The position numbers were made by a program, and so were the translations under genes. From Sphingobium yanoikuyae (GTDB taxonomy: Bacteria; Pseudomonadota; Alphaproteobacteria; Sphingomonadales; Sphingomonadaceae), in the NCBI RefSeq assembly GCF_013001025.1, contig NZ_CP053021.1, forward strand, positions 1,116,001-1,180,000: 64,000 nt of DNA, in the 5' to 3' direction. The stretch's first letter is position 1; each line of letters begins with the position of its first letter. Positions 6,964 through 15,600 of the stretch are shown in pieces. The notes beneath the pieces are model-generated. The model ran no database searches, was not told the DNA's origin, and was given only the letters and a program-made list of their open reading frames with translations.

Positions 6964-7830
6964 ATGAAATTGCTCGTCCGTCACCAGACCGTCTATGGAT
7001 ATCCCGCCTCCGCCGGCCGCGTCGCGATGCGGCTGAAGCTGGTGCCGGTCGATACGCCGGGCCAGAAGGTCCATGACTGGCAGGTCAGCATCAATGGCGA
7101 GGCGCTGACCAATTTCCGTCCCAATAGCTATGGCGAGATGGAGGCGGTGTGGGTCCGCCATGATAGCCTGAACGAGGCGGTGATCGTTGCCGAGGGGCTG
7201 GTCGAGACGCGCGAGACCCATGGCATTGGCGGCCTGCCGCAATGCCGGGTCGATGTCCGCTATTTCCTGCGCGACACGGCGCTGACCAGAGCGTCCGATG
7301 CGATCCGCGCCATGGTCGCGGCTCTTCCCGAGGGCGACGGCCCGCTCGCGCAACTCCATGCCCTGTCGGCCGCGATCAGCGATGCCGTCCAGTATCGATC
7401 GGGCGTGACCGGTGCCGACACGACCGCGGCGCAGGCCTTCGCGCTGGGTGCTGGCGTGTGCCAGGATCATGCCCAGATATTCCTTGCCGGCGCGCGCCTG
7501 CTGGGGGTGCCGGCCCGCTATGTCTCGGGCTATCTGCTCGCGGCCGAGGGCGATCTGCTGCACGAAACCCATGGCTGGGCCGAAGGGCTGGTGCCGGGGC
7601 TGGGCTGGGTCGGCTTCGATCCGTCCAATCGCGTCTGCGTCACCGAACGCTATCTGCGCCTGGCCAGTGGCCTGGATGCCGACGAAGCTGCTCCGATACG
7701 GGGCTCCGTTACGGTCGCGGGCGATATCAGCATTGACGCCGATGTCCGGATCGCGCAGGCGGAAGACGGAGTCGAGGAACGGCAATTGCAACGCCAGCAA
7801 CAGCAGAGCACGCCCACGCCCCGCTCCTAG
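6964..7830 (+). CDS. Transglutaminase-like cysteine protease family protein
   Basis: The product has 288 residues. The N-terminal part (1-95) is the beta-rich bacterial transglutaminase-like domain, beginning LLVRHQTVYGYP. The catalytic core follows, with C166 in GAGVCQDHA, H203 in ETHGWAE and D219 in GFDPSN, the complete Cys-His-Asp triad. There is no signal peptide, so it should act in the cytoplasm. The C-terminal 30 residues are glutamine- and proline-rich and poorly conserved. Members can be peptidases or amide transferases. Encoded with the ATP-grasp, alpha-E and Anbu genes, it is likely part of a peptide-tagging or peptide-trimming pathway (inference). Confidence 0.9.
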   Translation: MKLLVRHQTVYGYPASAGRVAMRLKLVPVDTPGQKVHDWQVSINGEALTNFRPNSYGEMEAVWVRHDSLNEAVIVAEGLVETRETHGIGGLPQCRVDVRYFLRDTALTRASDAIRAMVAALPEGDGPLAQLHALSAAISDAVQYRSGVTGADTTAAQAFALGAGVCQDHAQIFLAGARLLGVPARYVSGYLLAAEGDLLHETHGWAEGLVPGLGWVGFDPSNRVCVTERYLRLASGLDADEAAPIRGSVTVAGDISIDADVRIAQAEDGVEERQLQRQQQQSTPTPRS

Positions 7831-7857
7831 GGTAGAGATAAGCAGGACTTCGGGGCG

Positions 7858-8595
7858 ATGACCTATTGTGTGGCGGTACGCGTGGACCAGGGGCTGGTCA
7901 TGCTGTCGGACACCCGGACCAATGCGGGCATGGACAATATTGCCCGCTTCCGGAAAAGCTTCACCTATCATGTCGAGGGTGAGCGGGCGATCACCTTGCT
8001 CTGTTCGGGCAATCTGTCGATCACCCAGGGTGTGAAGACGATGCTGTCGCGCGCGATCCGCGAGGCGGAGAGCGACCCGGAGGTCGAAACCATCCTCAAT
8101 TGCGACACGATGCACCGCGCGGCGCAACTGGTGGGTGACGCGATGCGCACCATGCAGGGCCGCTATCGCGAGAGCATCGCCATGGACGGATCGGCCGCCA
8201 GCGCCTCGATCATGATCGCGGGCCAGCGCAAGGGCGGCAAGCCGCGCCTCTATCTCATCTATTCGGCCGGCAATTTCATCGAGGCGACCGAGGACACGCC
8301 CTTCTTCCAGATAGGCGAGCATAAATATGGCAAGCCGATCCTCGACCGCATCATCCAGCGCGAGACGAGCCTGGAGGACGCGACCAAGGCAGTGCTGGTG
8401 TCGATGGATTCGACCCTGCGCTCCAACCTGTCGGTCGGCATGCCGCTCGACCTCACCGTGATCGAGACCGACACGTTCGACTTCCGCGTTCGCACCCGGA
8501 TCGAGGCGGACAATGAGGAATTCGCCATGATCTCGCAGGGCTGGTCCGCCGCCCTGCGCAAGGGGTTCGAGGATCTGCCCAACGTCCTGGATTAA
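7858..8595 (+). CDS. Proteasome-type protease, Anbu (ancestral beta subunit) family
   Basis: The product has 245 residues and starts MTYCVAV. Removal of Met1 would expose Thr2 as N-terminal nucleophile, and D18 in LSDTRTN and K33 in FRKSF occupy the positions of the proteasome catalytic Asp and Lys. This fits Anbu, the bacterial relative of HslV and 20S beta subunits that forms helical or open-ring assemblies. It closes the four-gene unit starting at 4510, the conserved genomic setting of Anbu. No actinobacterial-type proteasome genes are visible. Physiological substrates are unknown. Confidence 0.9.
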   Translation: MTYCVAVRVDQGLVMLSDTRTNAGMDNIARFRKSFTYHVEGERAITLLCSGNLSITQGVKTMLSRAIREAESDPEVETILNCDTMHRAAQLVGDAMRTMQGRYRESIAMDGSAASASIMIAGQRKGGKPRLYLIYSAGNFIEATEDTPFFQIGEHKYGKPILDRIIQRETSLEDATKAVLVSMDSTLRSNLSVGMPLDLTVIETDTFDFRVRTRIEADNEEFAMISQGWSAALRKGFEDLPNVLD

Positions 8596-8607
8596 GCGAG
8601 GGGGGCT

Positions 8608-9324
8608 TTATCCCGCCACCTCCAGCAGCATGTTGGCGACCGCTTCCGGTTCGGTGATCATCAGGTCATGGCCGGTATCGATCTCGAAATTGCGATGGCC
8701 TTCCAGTTGGCGGGCGCGAGTCGCGTCCGGGCTGTTCTGCAACGCATGGGTGCAATTGATATTGGTGCGCGGCAGGCGAAAGGCGGCGTCGCCATTTTCC
8801 AGCCGCAGCGGCTGGCCGAAGCATTTCCACGGATGCGGCGTCAGCCGCGCCTCAGTCCAGGCGACGTCCGCCGGGTCAGTGATGCCGAAGAAGCCCGCCA
8901 TGCCGGGGAAGGGCCACATCACCAGTTCGATCCCGTCGACGGTGCGGCCCATGGCACGGGTCGGCTCCATCTGCGCCGGTGCCACTATTTCCAGCGATTC
9001 CCCGTCCCTGGGATGGGCGGCATCCAGATAGACCAGTTCGCGGATGCGCGCGGCCGCGCGATCGGCGACGCCGGTGATCACCATCCCGCCATAGCTGTGC
9101 CCGACCAGGATGACATCCTCCAGCCCCTCGAACGTCATCAGCGCCACCACATCCTGGATATGCGTGTCGAGATCGATGTCGGGGTTCAGCAGATGGGCGC
9201 GCTCGCCAAGGCCGCTCAGCGTCGGGCAATGGACCTCATGCCCCGCCGCGCGCAGCCGCCGCGCGACCTTCTGATAGCACCAGCCGCCATGTCCCCCGCC
9301 ATGCACCAGCAAGAATGTCGCCAT
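8608..9324 (-). CDS. Alpha/beta-hydrolase, esterase/hydroxynitrile-lyase-like
   Basis: The product has 238 residues and no signal peptide. It opens with FLLVHGGGHGGWCY (the oxyanion-hole HGGG segment), has the nucleophile S77 in VGHSYGG and a C-terminal H219 in TGHDLMI, with the acid probably in the middle region. The layout matches the short plant-esterase/hydroxynitrile-lyase-like group that includes bacterial EstC and salicylate-esterase-like enzymes. It is convergent with Anbu, 12 bases apart, and has its own promoter region at 9325-9525. The substrate cannot be read from the sequence. Confidence 0.85.
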   Translation of the reverse strand: MATFLLVHGGGHGGWCYQKVARRLRAAGHEVHCPTLSGLGERAHLLNPDIDLDTHIQDVVALMTFEGLEDVILVGHSYGGMVITGVADRAAARIRELVYLDAAHPRDGESLEIVAPAQMEPTRAMGRTVDGIELVMWPFPGMAGFFGITDPADVAWTEARLTPHPWKCFGQPLRLENGDAAFRLPRTNINCTHALQNSPDATRARQLEGHRNFEIDTGHDLMITEPEAVANMLLEVAG

Positions 9325-9525
9325 GCTCCGTCTCTCCCATTATCTATCGATCCGCCATTTGTGATATATCGTGGATCATAAGGCAACGCGGCTTGTGCAA
9401 CGCCTCGGCGATGCTGCGGCTCAAGCTTTGGCCATCCCAAGCAAATCTCCTGCCCAACTCCTGCTTGCGCGGGGGCTGGCAGGGCCTATCTCTGGCGGCC
9501 ACACGAATCGCAGCTGGAATTATCG

Positions 9526-10488
9526 ATGACCGCCACCCACTCCACCCGCATGCTCATTCTCGGTTCCGGCCCGGCCGGCCTGTCCGCCGCCATCTATGGT
9601 GCGCGCGCGGGGCTGGCGCCGATCGTGGTGCAGGGCATGCAGCCGGGCGGCCAGCTGACCATCACCACCGACGTCGAAAATTATCCGGGCTTCAAGGATG
9701 TGATCCAGGGCCCCTGGCTGATGGAGCAGATGCAGGCCCAGGCCGAACATGTCGGCGCGCAGATGATGTACGACCAGATCGTAGACGTCGACCTCAGCGA
9801 ACGTCCCTTCAAGCTGAAGGGGGACAGCGGCACCCTCTATGTTGCCGACACGCTGGTCATCTGCACCGGTGCTCAGGCCAAGTGGCTGGGCGTCGAGGGC
9901 GAGGAGCATCTGCAGGGCAAGGGCGTCAGCGCCTGCGCCACCTGCGACGGCTTCTTCTATCGCGGCAAGAAGGTCGTGGTCATCGGCGGCGGCAACACCG
10001 CGGTCGAGGAGGCGCTCTACCTTACCAACCACAGCCATGACGTGACCCTGATCCACCGCCGCGACTCGCTGCGCGCGGAAAAGATCCTGCAGCAGCGCTT
10101 GCATGCCCATCCCAACATCAAGGTGCTGTGGAACAAGGCGGTCGACAAGTTCGTCGGTGGCGGCACGCCCGAAGGCCTGGTCGGCGTCGATCTGATCGAC
10201 ACCGTCACCGGCGAGAAGTCGCACGTGCCGACCGATGGCGGCTTCGTCGCGATCGGCCATCACCCCGCGACCGAATTGTTCGACGGCAAGCTGCCGCTCG
10301 ACGAAGGCTATATCGTGGTGGAGAAGGGCACGACCCACACCGCCATTCCCGGCGTGTTCGCGGCCGGCGACGTGACCGACAAGATCTACCGCCAGGCGGT
10401 AACCGCAGCCGGCATGGGCTGCATGGCCGCCCTCGACGTCGAACGCTTCCTGGCCGAAGCCGATTTCGAGCAGTTGGTCGAAGCGTAA
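9526..10488 (+). CDS. trxB: Thioredoxin-disulfide reductase
   Basis: The product has 320 residues, the usual size. It has the FAD dinucleotide-binding motif GSGPAG at 13-18, the redox-active CATC motif (C137, C140) and the NADPH-binding GGGNTA at 154-159. The C-terminal FAD motif AAGDVTDK is also present. It uses NADPH to reduce thioredoxin in the cytoplasm. The ATG at 9526 gives the normal N-terminus; the gene is monocistronic and followed by a palindromic repeat and a terminator. Confidence 0.95.
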   Translation: MTATHSTRMLILGSGPAGLSAAIYGARAGLAPIVVQGMQPGGQLTITTDVENYPGFKDVIQGPWLMEQMQAQAEHVGAQMMYDQIVDVDLSERPFKLKGDSGTLYVADTLVICTGAQAKWLGVEGEEHLQGKGVSACATCDGFFYRGKKVVVIGGGNTAVEEALYLTNHSHDVTLIHRRDSLRAEKILQQRLHAHPNIKVLWNKAVDKFVGGGTPEGLVGVDLIDTVTGEKSHVPTDGGFVAIGHHPATELFDGKLPLDEGYIVVEKGTTHTAIPGVFAAGDVTDKIYRQAVTAAGMGCMAALDVERFLAEADFEQLVEA

Positions 10489-10622
10489 GAGTCTGTTTGA
10501 AAAATCGCGAAAGGGCGATTTTTCAGTACGGTTCCAGCCCGCTCCCCCGCCCAATGGGATGACACTGGATCGGGTGGTTGGGCGGGGGAGCGGGCTGGAA
10601 CCGGCTTTTTTAAACGGACTCT
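10488..10622. repeat. MITE-like palindromic intergenic element
   Basis: The 135-bp element begins at the last base of the trxB stop. It has imperfect terminal inverted repeats (AGAGTCTGTTT at 10488-10498; AAACGGACTCT at 10612-10622), a perfect internal inverted repeat of 26 bases (10529-10554 with 10578-10603) and a smaller perfect 9-bp hairpin (10500-10508 with 10515-10523). There is no coding capacity. The structure fits a non-autonomous miniature inverted-repeat element or a bacterial interspersed palindrome. No other copy is obvious in this window. Confidence 0.7.
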
Positions 10623-10628
10623 AAAAAA

Positions 10629-10663
10629 GGCTGGGCCGGAAACGGCTCAGCCCAAACTTTTTT
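10629..10663. terminator. Bidirectional rho-independent terminator
   Basis: The stem GGCTGGGCCG / CGGCTCAGCC (one G-T pair) with a GAAA loop is flanked by AAAAAA on the left and TTTTTT on the right. It can serve both trxB from the left and the acyl carrier protein gene from the right. Confidence 0.8.
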
Positions 10664-10678
10664 GGGAAAGGGCGGCTT

Positions 10679-10966
10679 TCAGCCCAGCTTGGCGCGCAGG
10701 AACGCGACCAGCGTGCCGAAGGTCTCGAACGTGTCGCCGTCGATATCCTCATCCTCGATCAGGATGTCGAAGCTATCTTCCATTTCGGTGAGCAGGCCGG
10801 CGACGGCCATCGAGTCCAGCTCGGGCAGGGCGCCGAACAGCGGCGTGTCGGCCTCGAACGCATCGGCCCGCTCCTGCGACAGGCTCAGCACGTCGCGCAG
10901 CAGCGCCCGCACCAGGGTTTCGATATCGTCTGTCCGGTCGACCGGCTGAGTGGTTTGCGCCCGCAT
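10679..10966 (-). CDS. Acyl carrier protein, exosortase A locus
   Basis: The product has 95 residues. The phosphopantetheine attachment serine is in LPELDSMAVAGLL, and the rest is an acidic four-helix carrier-protein pattern (FDILIEDEDIDGDTF). It probably carries the acyl or aminoacyl group activated by the divergent AMP-forming ligase at 12047, since both are standard members of exosortase A loci. It is distinct from the fatty-acid-synthesis AcpP, which lies beside fabF/fabD genes that are absent here. The gene follows the acetyltransferase gene on the minus strand with a 27-base gap. Confidence 0.88.
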   Translation of the reverse strand: MRAQTTQPVDRTDDIETLVRALLRDVLSLSQERADAFEADTPLFGALPELDSMAVAGLLTEMEDSFDILIEDEDIDGDTFETFGTLVAFLRAKLG

Positions 10967-10993
10967 GATGGCGGCTATCTAATGGCTCGCCGC

Positions 10994-12016
10994 CTATCCG
11001 ACAAGCGCGGAAATGCAGGTTCGCGCGGCGGGAATCCAGCTCGATGCGCGGCGCGGATTGAACAGGTCGATCTGATGGAGTGGAATGCGTTCGTCCATCC
11101 ACTCGCGCTTATAGTCATTGTCACCGGTGCCATAATCGATCGTCGCGACCCGGTCCTGGTCGATGGCATGGGCGAACATCGCATGGCTCAGCAAGGTGCC
11201 GGGCGATCCTTCGTCCTGGGCGCTGTCATGGGCCAGCTTGTGGATCAGCGCCGTGCCATGTTCCACCGTCCATAATTGGGTCGCCACGGCGCGGCCGTCC
11301 AGCCGGGCAAAGCCCAGCCGCAAGGTGCCGGCATCGCTTTCCCGCTGGGCCATGGCGCGCAGGAAGTTGAGGCCAGGCTCGGGTGCCTTCCAGCTATGCG
11401 CCTGCACATCGACATAATCCTGCCACAGCGCATCGGTCAGCGTGTCGTGGATGCTGAGGTCGTAACGGCCCTGCCGGGCCTTGCGCCGCACCTGGTTGCG
11501 CAGCCGGCCGGGGCGCTGCGCCCAATAGCTGGCGAAATCCCGGCCATCGACATGCAGCAGATATCGGCCGCCCATCGGCCGCTGCACCGCGAACCAGCCG
11601 GCGCGGCGAAAGGCACCGATCAGCGGGCCGGGCAGGGCAAGCGGATAGAGGTTGATCTGCGCCTGTTCGCGCAGCAGATGGCGGGCGATATTTTCCAGCA
11701 GCCGGGCCTGTTGCCGCGCGTCCGGCGCCCCCAGGAAAATCGGGCTCCAGGCGAAACTATACCAATTGGCAAGGGCAGTTAGGCGACGAGCCGAGGGCGC
11801 GAGAAGGAACAACCAGGCCTCGCAGGCGTCCTCTGTCTGTTGGAACACCCTGAGCGGGGTGTCGCCAAGGCAAAGGGGGTGCAATGTTTCAAACCAGTCC
11901 AGCCGGTCGAACAGGCTGTCGATATGGGCGCGGTCCATCCGGCCGCCGATCGCCGACCGCACTTCCGACAGCGTCCGATATTCCCTTGGGACCAGCAACC
12001 TATTATCTCCCGGCAC
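10994..12016 (-). CDS. GNAT/FemAB-like acyltransferase of the exosortase A locus
   Basis: The product is up to 340 residues from GTG at 12016; an ATG 26 codons later (MDRAHIDSLFDRLDW) is an alternative start. The region from about 160 to 300, with RNQVRRKARQGR, QAHSWKAPEPG and a final TIDYGTGDNDYKREWMDE, matches the BcsL/CelD-like GNAT superfamily, which transfers acyl or aminoacyl groups. It is transcribed with the acyl carrier protein and divergently from the ligase, so it may take its acyl group from that carrier. The acceptor, possibly the exopolysaccharide, is unknown. Confidence 0.8.
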   Translation of the reverse strand: MPGDNRLLVPREYRTLSEVRSAIGGRMDRAHIDSLFDRLDWFETLHPLCLGDTPLRVFQQTEDACEAWLFLLAPSARRLTALANWYSFAWSPIFLGAPDARQQARLLENIARHLLREQAQINLYPLALPGPLIGAFRRAGWFAVQRPMGGRYLLHVDGRDFASYWAQRPGRLRNQVRRKARQGRYDLSIHDTLTDALWQDYVDVQAHSWKAPEPGLNFLRAMAQRESDAGTLRLGFARLDGRAVATQLWTVEHGTALIHKLAHDSAQDEGSPGTLLSHAMFAHAIDQDRVATIDYGTGDNDYKREWMDERIPLHQIDLFNPRRASSWIPAARTCISALVG

Positions 12017-12046
12017 CTTAGCTGCCCTTAGGACCTAATTCTGGAC

Positions 12047-13594
12047 ATGACGTTAAGCGACCCCCTGTTGGCTTCCAAGGCGCCAATCGACGATGCCGAT
12101 GTGCAGCCGATAGACCATCTGCTGCTGCGTGGCGATCCGGAACGGCCGGCGCTCGCAGGGCGATCGGGCGCGCAGGACTATGCCGAACTGGAACAGGCGC
12201 TTGGTCGCCTCGCCGGATGGCTGGCGGGCTTTGGCCTCGCGCCCGGCGCGCGGGTGGCGAGCTGGGTCGCCAAGGGGCCGGTCGCGGCGCTGATGCCGCT
12301 CGCCGCGCCGCGCGCGGGGCTTGTCCATGTCCCCATCAATCCGCTGCTCAAACATGCGCAGGTCGCCCATATCCTGGCCGATAGCGGCGCGGCGCTGCTG
12401 ATCGGCACGGCCAGCCGCCTGTCGACGCTGGCACCTGGCGATGTCCCGGCTGGCTGCCATCTCCATCGCGAGGATGATGCGGCGGCGGGGATGAGCGGCG
12501 GCGCGGCGTTGCCGCCGTCCGATGCCGCGCCCGATGCTCTGGCCGCCATCCTCTACACCAGCGGATCGACCGGCCGGCCCAAGGGGGTGATGCTCAGCCA
12601 CGCCAATCTCTGGCTCGGCGCGGTGTCGGTGGCCCGTTATCTGGGGCTGGCACCGGAGGACCGGACGCTGTGTGTGCTGCCCTTCAGCTTCGACTATGGC
12701 CAGAACCAGCTGCTTTCCACCTGGTATGCGGGCGGCTGCGCCTATCCGCTCGACTATCTGACCCCGCGCGACGTGGTGAAGGCGGTCGATCGCTGGGACA
12801 TCACCACCCTGGCCGGGGTGCCGCCGCTCTGGGTGCAACTCACCGAACTTGACTGGCCGGCGGAGATCGCGGCCAAGCTCCGTCGCCTGACCAATAGCGG
12901 CGGGGCACTGACCCGGCCGCTGGTCGCGCGGCTGCGTGCGCTGTTCCCGCAGGCCGATCTCTATCCCATGTATGGCCTGACCGAAGCCTTCCGCTCCACC
13001 TATCTGTTGCCGGCGCTGGTCGACAGTCACCCGGATTCGATGGGCTCGGCCATTCCCTTTGCCGAGATATTGGTGGTCCGCCCCGACGGCACGCTGGCCG
13101 AGGATGACGAGCCGGGTGAACTGGTCCATGCCGGCCCGCTGGTGGCGCAGGGCTATTGGCAGGATGCGGCGCGCACCGCCGAGCGCTTCAAGCCGGCGCC
13201 ATCCGCCTCTCGCCATGGCGGCACGGCCGTATGGTCCGGCGACACCGTCCGCCGCGACGCGGATGGGCTGCTCTATTTCGTCGGCCGCGACGATGCGATG
13301 ATCAAGTCGGCCGGCAATCGCATCAGCCCGACCGAGGTCGAGGAGGCGGCAGTCGCCGTTCCCGGCGTGGCGGAGGCTGTCGCTCTTGGCGTCAGGGATG
13401 AGCGGCTGGGGCAGGCGGTGCTGCTGCTGCTGCGCGCCGCCGATCCCGATATATCCGCGGCGGTTGCCGCCCATCTGAAGGCCGAACTGCCCAATTTCAT
13501 GCAGCCGCGCGAGACGCTAGTGCTTGCACAGTTCCCGCGTAACCCCAATGGCAAGATCGATCGAGTCGCGCTGGCCAAGGAGTATGCGTCATGA
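12047..13594 (+). CDS. Acyl-CoA/ACP ligase (AMP-forming), exosortase A-associated
   Basis: The product has 515 residues. The adenylation signature YTSGSTGRPKG lies near residue 170, YGLTEAF near 308 and the C-terminal catalytic lysine motif NPNGKIDR near 505. The family activates a carboxylic acid as adenylate and loads it onto CoA or, here more likely, the neighbouring acyl carrier protein. It heads the long plus-strand exosortase operon and overlaps the decarboxylase gene by four bases. The start at ATG 12047 leaves a 30-base divergent spacer to the acetyltransferase gene. The substrate acid is not deducible. Confidence 0.9.
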   Translation: MTLSDPLLASKAPIDDADVQPIDHLLLRGDPERPALAGRSGAQDYAELEQALGRLAGWLAGFGLAPGARVASWVAKGPVAALMPLAAPRAGLVHVPINPLLKHAQVAHILADSGAALLIGTASRLSTLAPGDVPAGCHLHREDDAAAGMSGGAALPPSDAAPDALAAILYTSGSTGRPKGVMLSHANLWLGAVSVARYLGLAPEDRTLCVLPFSFDYGQNQLLSTWYAGGCAYPLDYLTPRDVVKAVDRWDITTLAGVPPLWVQLTELDWPAEIAAKLRRLTNSGGALTRPLVARLRALFPQADLYPMYGLTEAFRSTYLLPALVDSHPDSMGSAIPFAEILVVRPDGTLAEDDEPGELVHAGPLVAQGYWQDAARTAERFKPAPSASRHGGTAVWSGDTVRRDADGLLYFVGRDDAMIKSAGNRISPTEVEEAAVAVPGVAEAVALGVRDERLGQAVLLLLRAADPDISAAVAAHLKAELPNFMQPRETLVLAQFPRNPNGKIDRVALAKEYAS

Positions 13595-14823
13595 AGCCCA
13601 TGGGCCCCATTCCCGCCTGGTTCGCCGAGGAAGAAGGCATGCTGCTGATCGGCGGCTGTGGCGCGGCGAGCCTGGTCGACGAAGCGGGCGACACGCCGCT
13701 GTTCGTCTATGACATGGGGATCATCGAGGCGCAGGTCCGCCGCTTCCGCGAGGCGATCCCCAAGAAGATCGATCTTCATTATGCGATCAAGGCCAATCCC
13801 TACTCGCCGCTGCTGGCGCGCATGGCGGGGCTGGTCGACGGGTTCGACATCGCATCGGGCGGCGAACTGGCGATGGCGCTGCAGGCCGGCATGGACCCGG
13901 CACGGATCAGTTTTGCCGGGCCGGGCAAGCGCAATGACGAACTGGAAGCCGCCATCCATGCCGGCATCACCATCAACCTGGAGTCCGAGGGGGAGGGCGC
14001 GCGCGCCCTGACCGTGGCGGAGCGTCTGGGCAAGGTGCCGCGCCTCGCCGTGCGGGTGAACCCGGATTTCGACCTCAAAGGGTCCGGCATGCGCATGGGC
14101 GGCGGCGCCAAGCCCTTCGGCGTCGATGCCGATCGCGCGGCCGCGCTGGCGCGCGCGATGATCGATGCCGGCGCGGACTGGCGCGGCTGGCATATCTTCG
14201 CCGGCAGCCAGGCGCTCGACCCGATGGCGATCATCGAGACCCAGGCGGCAACCATCGATCTGGCGGCGCGCCTGTCCGATGCCGTCGGCGCCGCGCCGCC
14301 TCTGGTCAATCTGGGGGGCGGTTTCGGTATTCCTTATTTTCCCGGCGACGAGCGGCTGGACATCCGGCCGATCGGCGTCGCGCTGGACACTGCGCTCAAC
14401 GCGCTGCCCGATATCCTGACCGACAGCGAATTCGCGATCGAACTGGGCCGCTGGCTGGTCGGCGAGGCGGGCATTTATCTGACCCGTGTCGTCGACGTGA
14501 AGCAGAGCCAGGGTGAAACCTTTGTCGTCGTGGATGGCGGCCTGCATCATCAACTGGCCGCCAGCGGCAATTTCGGCACCGTCGTGCGGCGCAACTATCC
14601 GATCGCGGTGGCCAACCGGTTCGGGCGCGAACCGACTACCCAGCCGGTCAATGTCGTGGGTTGCCTTTGCACGCCGATCGACCGGCTGGGCGAAAAGGTG
14701 GCGCTGCCGCCAGTCGACGTCGGCGATTTCATCGCGATCTTCCTTGCCGGTGCCTATGGCGCGTCGGCAAGTCCCGCGGCCTTTCTTGGCCACCCAAGTC
14801 CTCGTGAACTATTACTTGGCTAA
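13591..14823 (+). CDS. PLP-dependent decarboxylase, exosortase A-associated
   Basis: The product has 410 residues and an alanine-racemase-like fold III, related to diaminopimelate/ornithine decarboxylases (LysA). The PLP lysine is K67 in HYAIKANPY. The glycine-rich phosphate site is in NLGGGFGIPYF, and the substrate-site cysteine motif GCLCTPIDRLG lies near the C-terminus. It overlaps the ligase gene (ATGA). It may produce an amine or beta-alanine-like unit used by the ligase and carrier protein, but the substrate amino acid is unknown. Confidence 0.9.
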   Translation: MKPMGPIPAWFAEEEGMLLIGGCGAASLVDEAGDTPLFVYDMGIIEAQVRRFREAIPKKIDLHYAIKANPYSPLLARMAGLVDGFDIASGGELAMALQAGMDPARISFAGPGKRNDELEAAIHAGITINLESEGEGARALTVAERLGKVPRLAVRVNPDFDLKGSGMRMGGGAKPFGVDADRAAALARAMIDAGADWRGWHIFAGSQALDPMAIIETQAATIDLAARLSDAVGAAPPLVNLGGGFGIPYFPGDERLDIRPIGVALDTALNALPDILTDSEFAIELGRWLVGEAGIYLTRVVDVKQSQGETFVVVDGGLHHQLAASGNFGTVVRRNYPIAVANRFGREPTTQPVNVVGCLCTPIDRLGEKVALPPVDVGDFIAIFLAGAYGASASPAAFLGHPSPRELLLG

Positions 14824-14953
14824 TCCATGTCCGACAGCAGGCCTAACCCTATCTTTACCCTTTTCCGGCATGACGAGGATGAAGCCATGGGCCTGCACGC
14901 GATCATTTTTTCCGATCGCGCGTCGGCTATGATGGTATGAAGGGGTGAATTTT

Positions 14954-15598
14954 ATGCGTTTCCAGCGGATTTCCAGGCTCCTGATCGGTGCATCGCTGCC
15001 TGCGGTGGCCCTGTCGGGCTGCGCTTCGACCAGCTCCGCGCCGCAGCTTCCCCCCGCATCCTTCGTCGCGACCCAGGAAGGGCCGGGCGAGGAATATATC
15101 ATCGGCCCGCTCGATAACCTGACCATCTTTGTCTGGCGCAACCCGGAACTGGGCGCCAAGGTGCAGGTGCGTCCCGATGGCCGCATCACCACGCCGCTGA
15201 TCACCGACATGCCGGCCGTCGGCAAGACGCCCAAGATGCTGTCGGACGACATCAAGCTGGCGCTGACCCAATATATCGAAAATCCGCTGGTGTCGGTGAT
15301 CGTCGACAATTTCTCCGGCACCTACAGCCAGCAGGTGCGGATCGTCGGCGCGACCGAAAAGCCGGCCTCCATCCCCTATCGCGCGAACATGACGCTGCTT
15401 GACGCCATGATCTCGGTCGGTGGCCTCAGCGAATATGCGTCCGGCAATCGCGCCCGGCTGGTCCGCTTCGACAAGGCCAGCGGCAAGCAGAAGGAATATC
15501 AGGTCCGCATCGGCGACCTGCTCAAGAAGGGCGACACCAAGGCCAATGTCATGCTGGCGCCCGGCGACGTCATCATCATTCCCGAAAGCATGTTCTGA
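14954..15598 (+). CDS. Polysaccharide export lipoprotein (Wza-like), XrtA-associated
   Basis: The ATG at 14954 with AGGGG eight bases upstream is preferred over the GTG at 14945. The signal peptide ends with the lipobox LSGC (Cys at about residue 23), so the protein is anchored to the outer membrane. Residues about 45-130 form the polysaccharide biosynthesis/export domain (EEYIIGPLDNLTIFVWRNPE), followed by a SLBB-type beta-grasp region to the end (APGDVIIIPES). It should form the outer-membrane export channel for the locus polysaccharide together with the chain-length protein encoded two bases downstream. Confidence 0.92.
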   Translation: MRFQRISRLLIGASLPAVALSGCASTSSAPQLPPASFVATQEGPGEEYIIGPLDNLTIFVWRNPELGAKVQVRPDGRITTPLITDMPAVGKTPKMLSDDIKLALTQYIENPLVSVIVDNFSGTYSQQVRIVGATEKPASIPYRANMTLLDAMISVGGLSEYASGNRARLVRFDKASGKQKEYQVRIGDLLKKGDTKANVMLAPGDVIIIPESMF

Positions 15599-15600
15599 TC

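Noticed and set aside
6931..8322. 463-codon minus-strand frame over the transglutaminase and Anbu genes
   Set aside because: Both plus-strand genes show complete active sites and conserved order; the antisense frame shows no domain.
14898..14920. 7-bp hairpin between the PLP decarboxylase and export lipoprotein genes
   Set aside because: It lacks a following T-tract, and the genes on both sides belong to one conserved exosortase locus, so I do not call a terminator.
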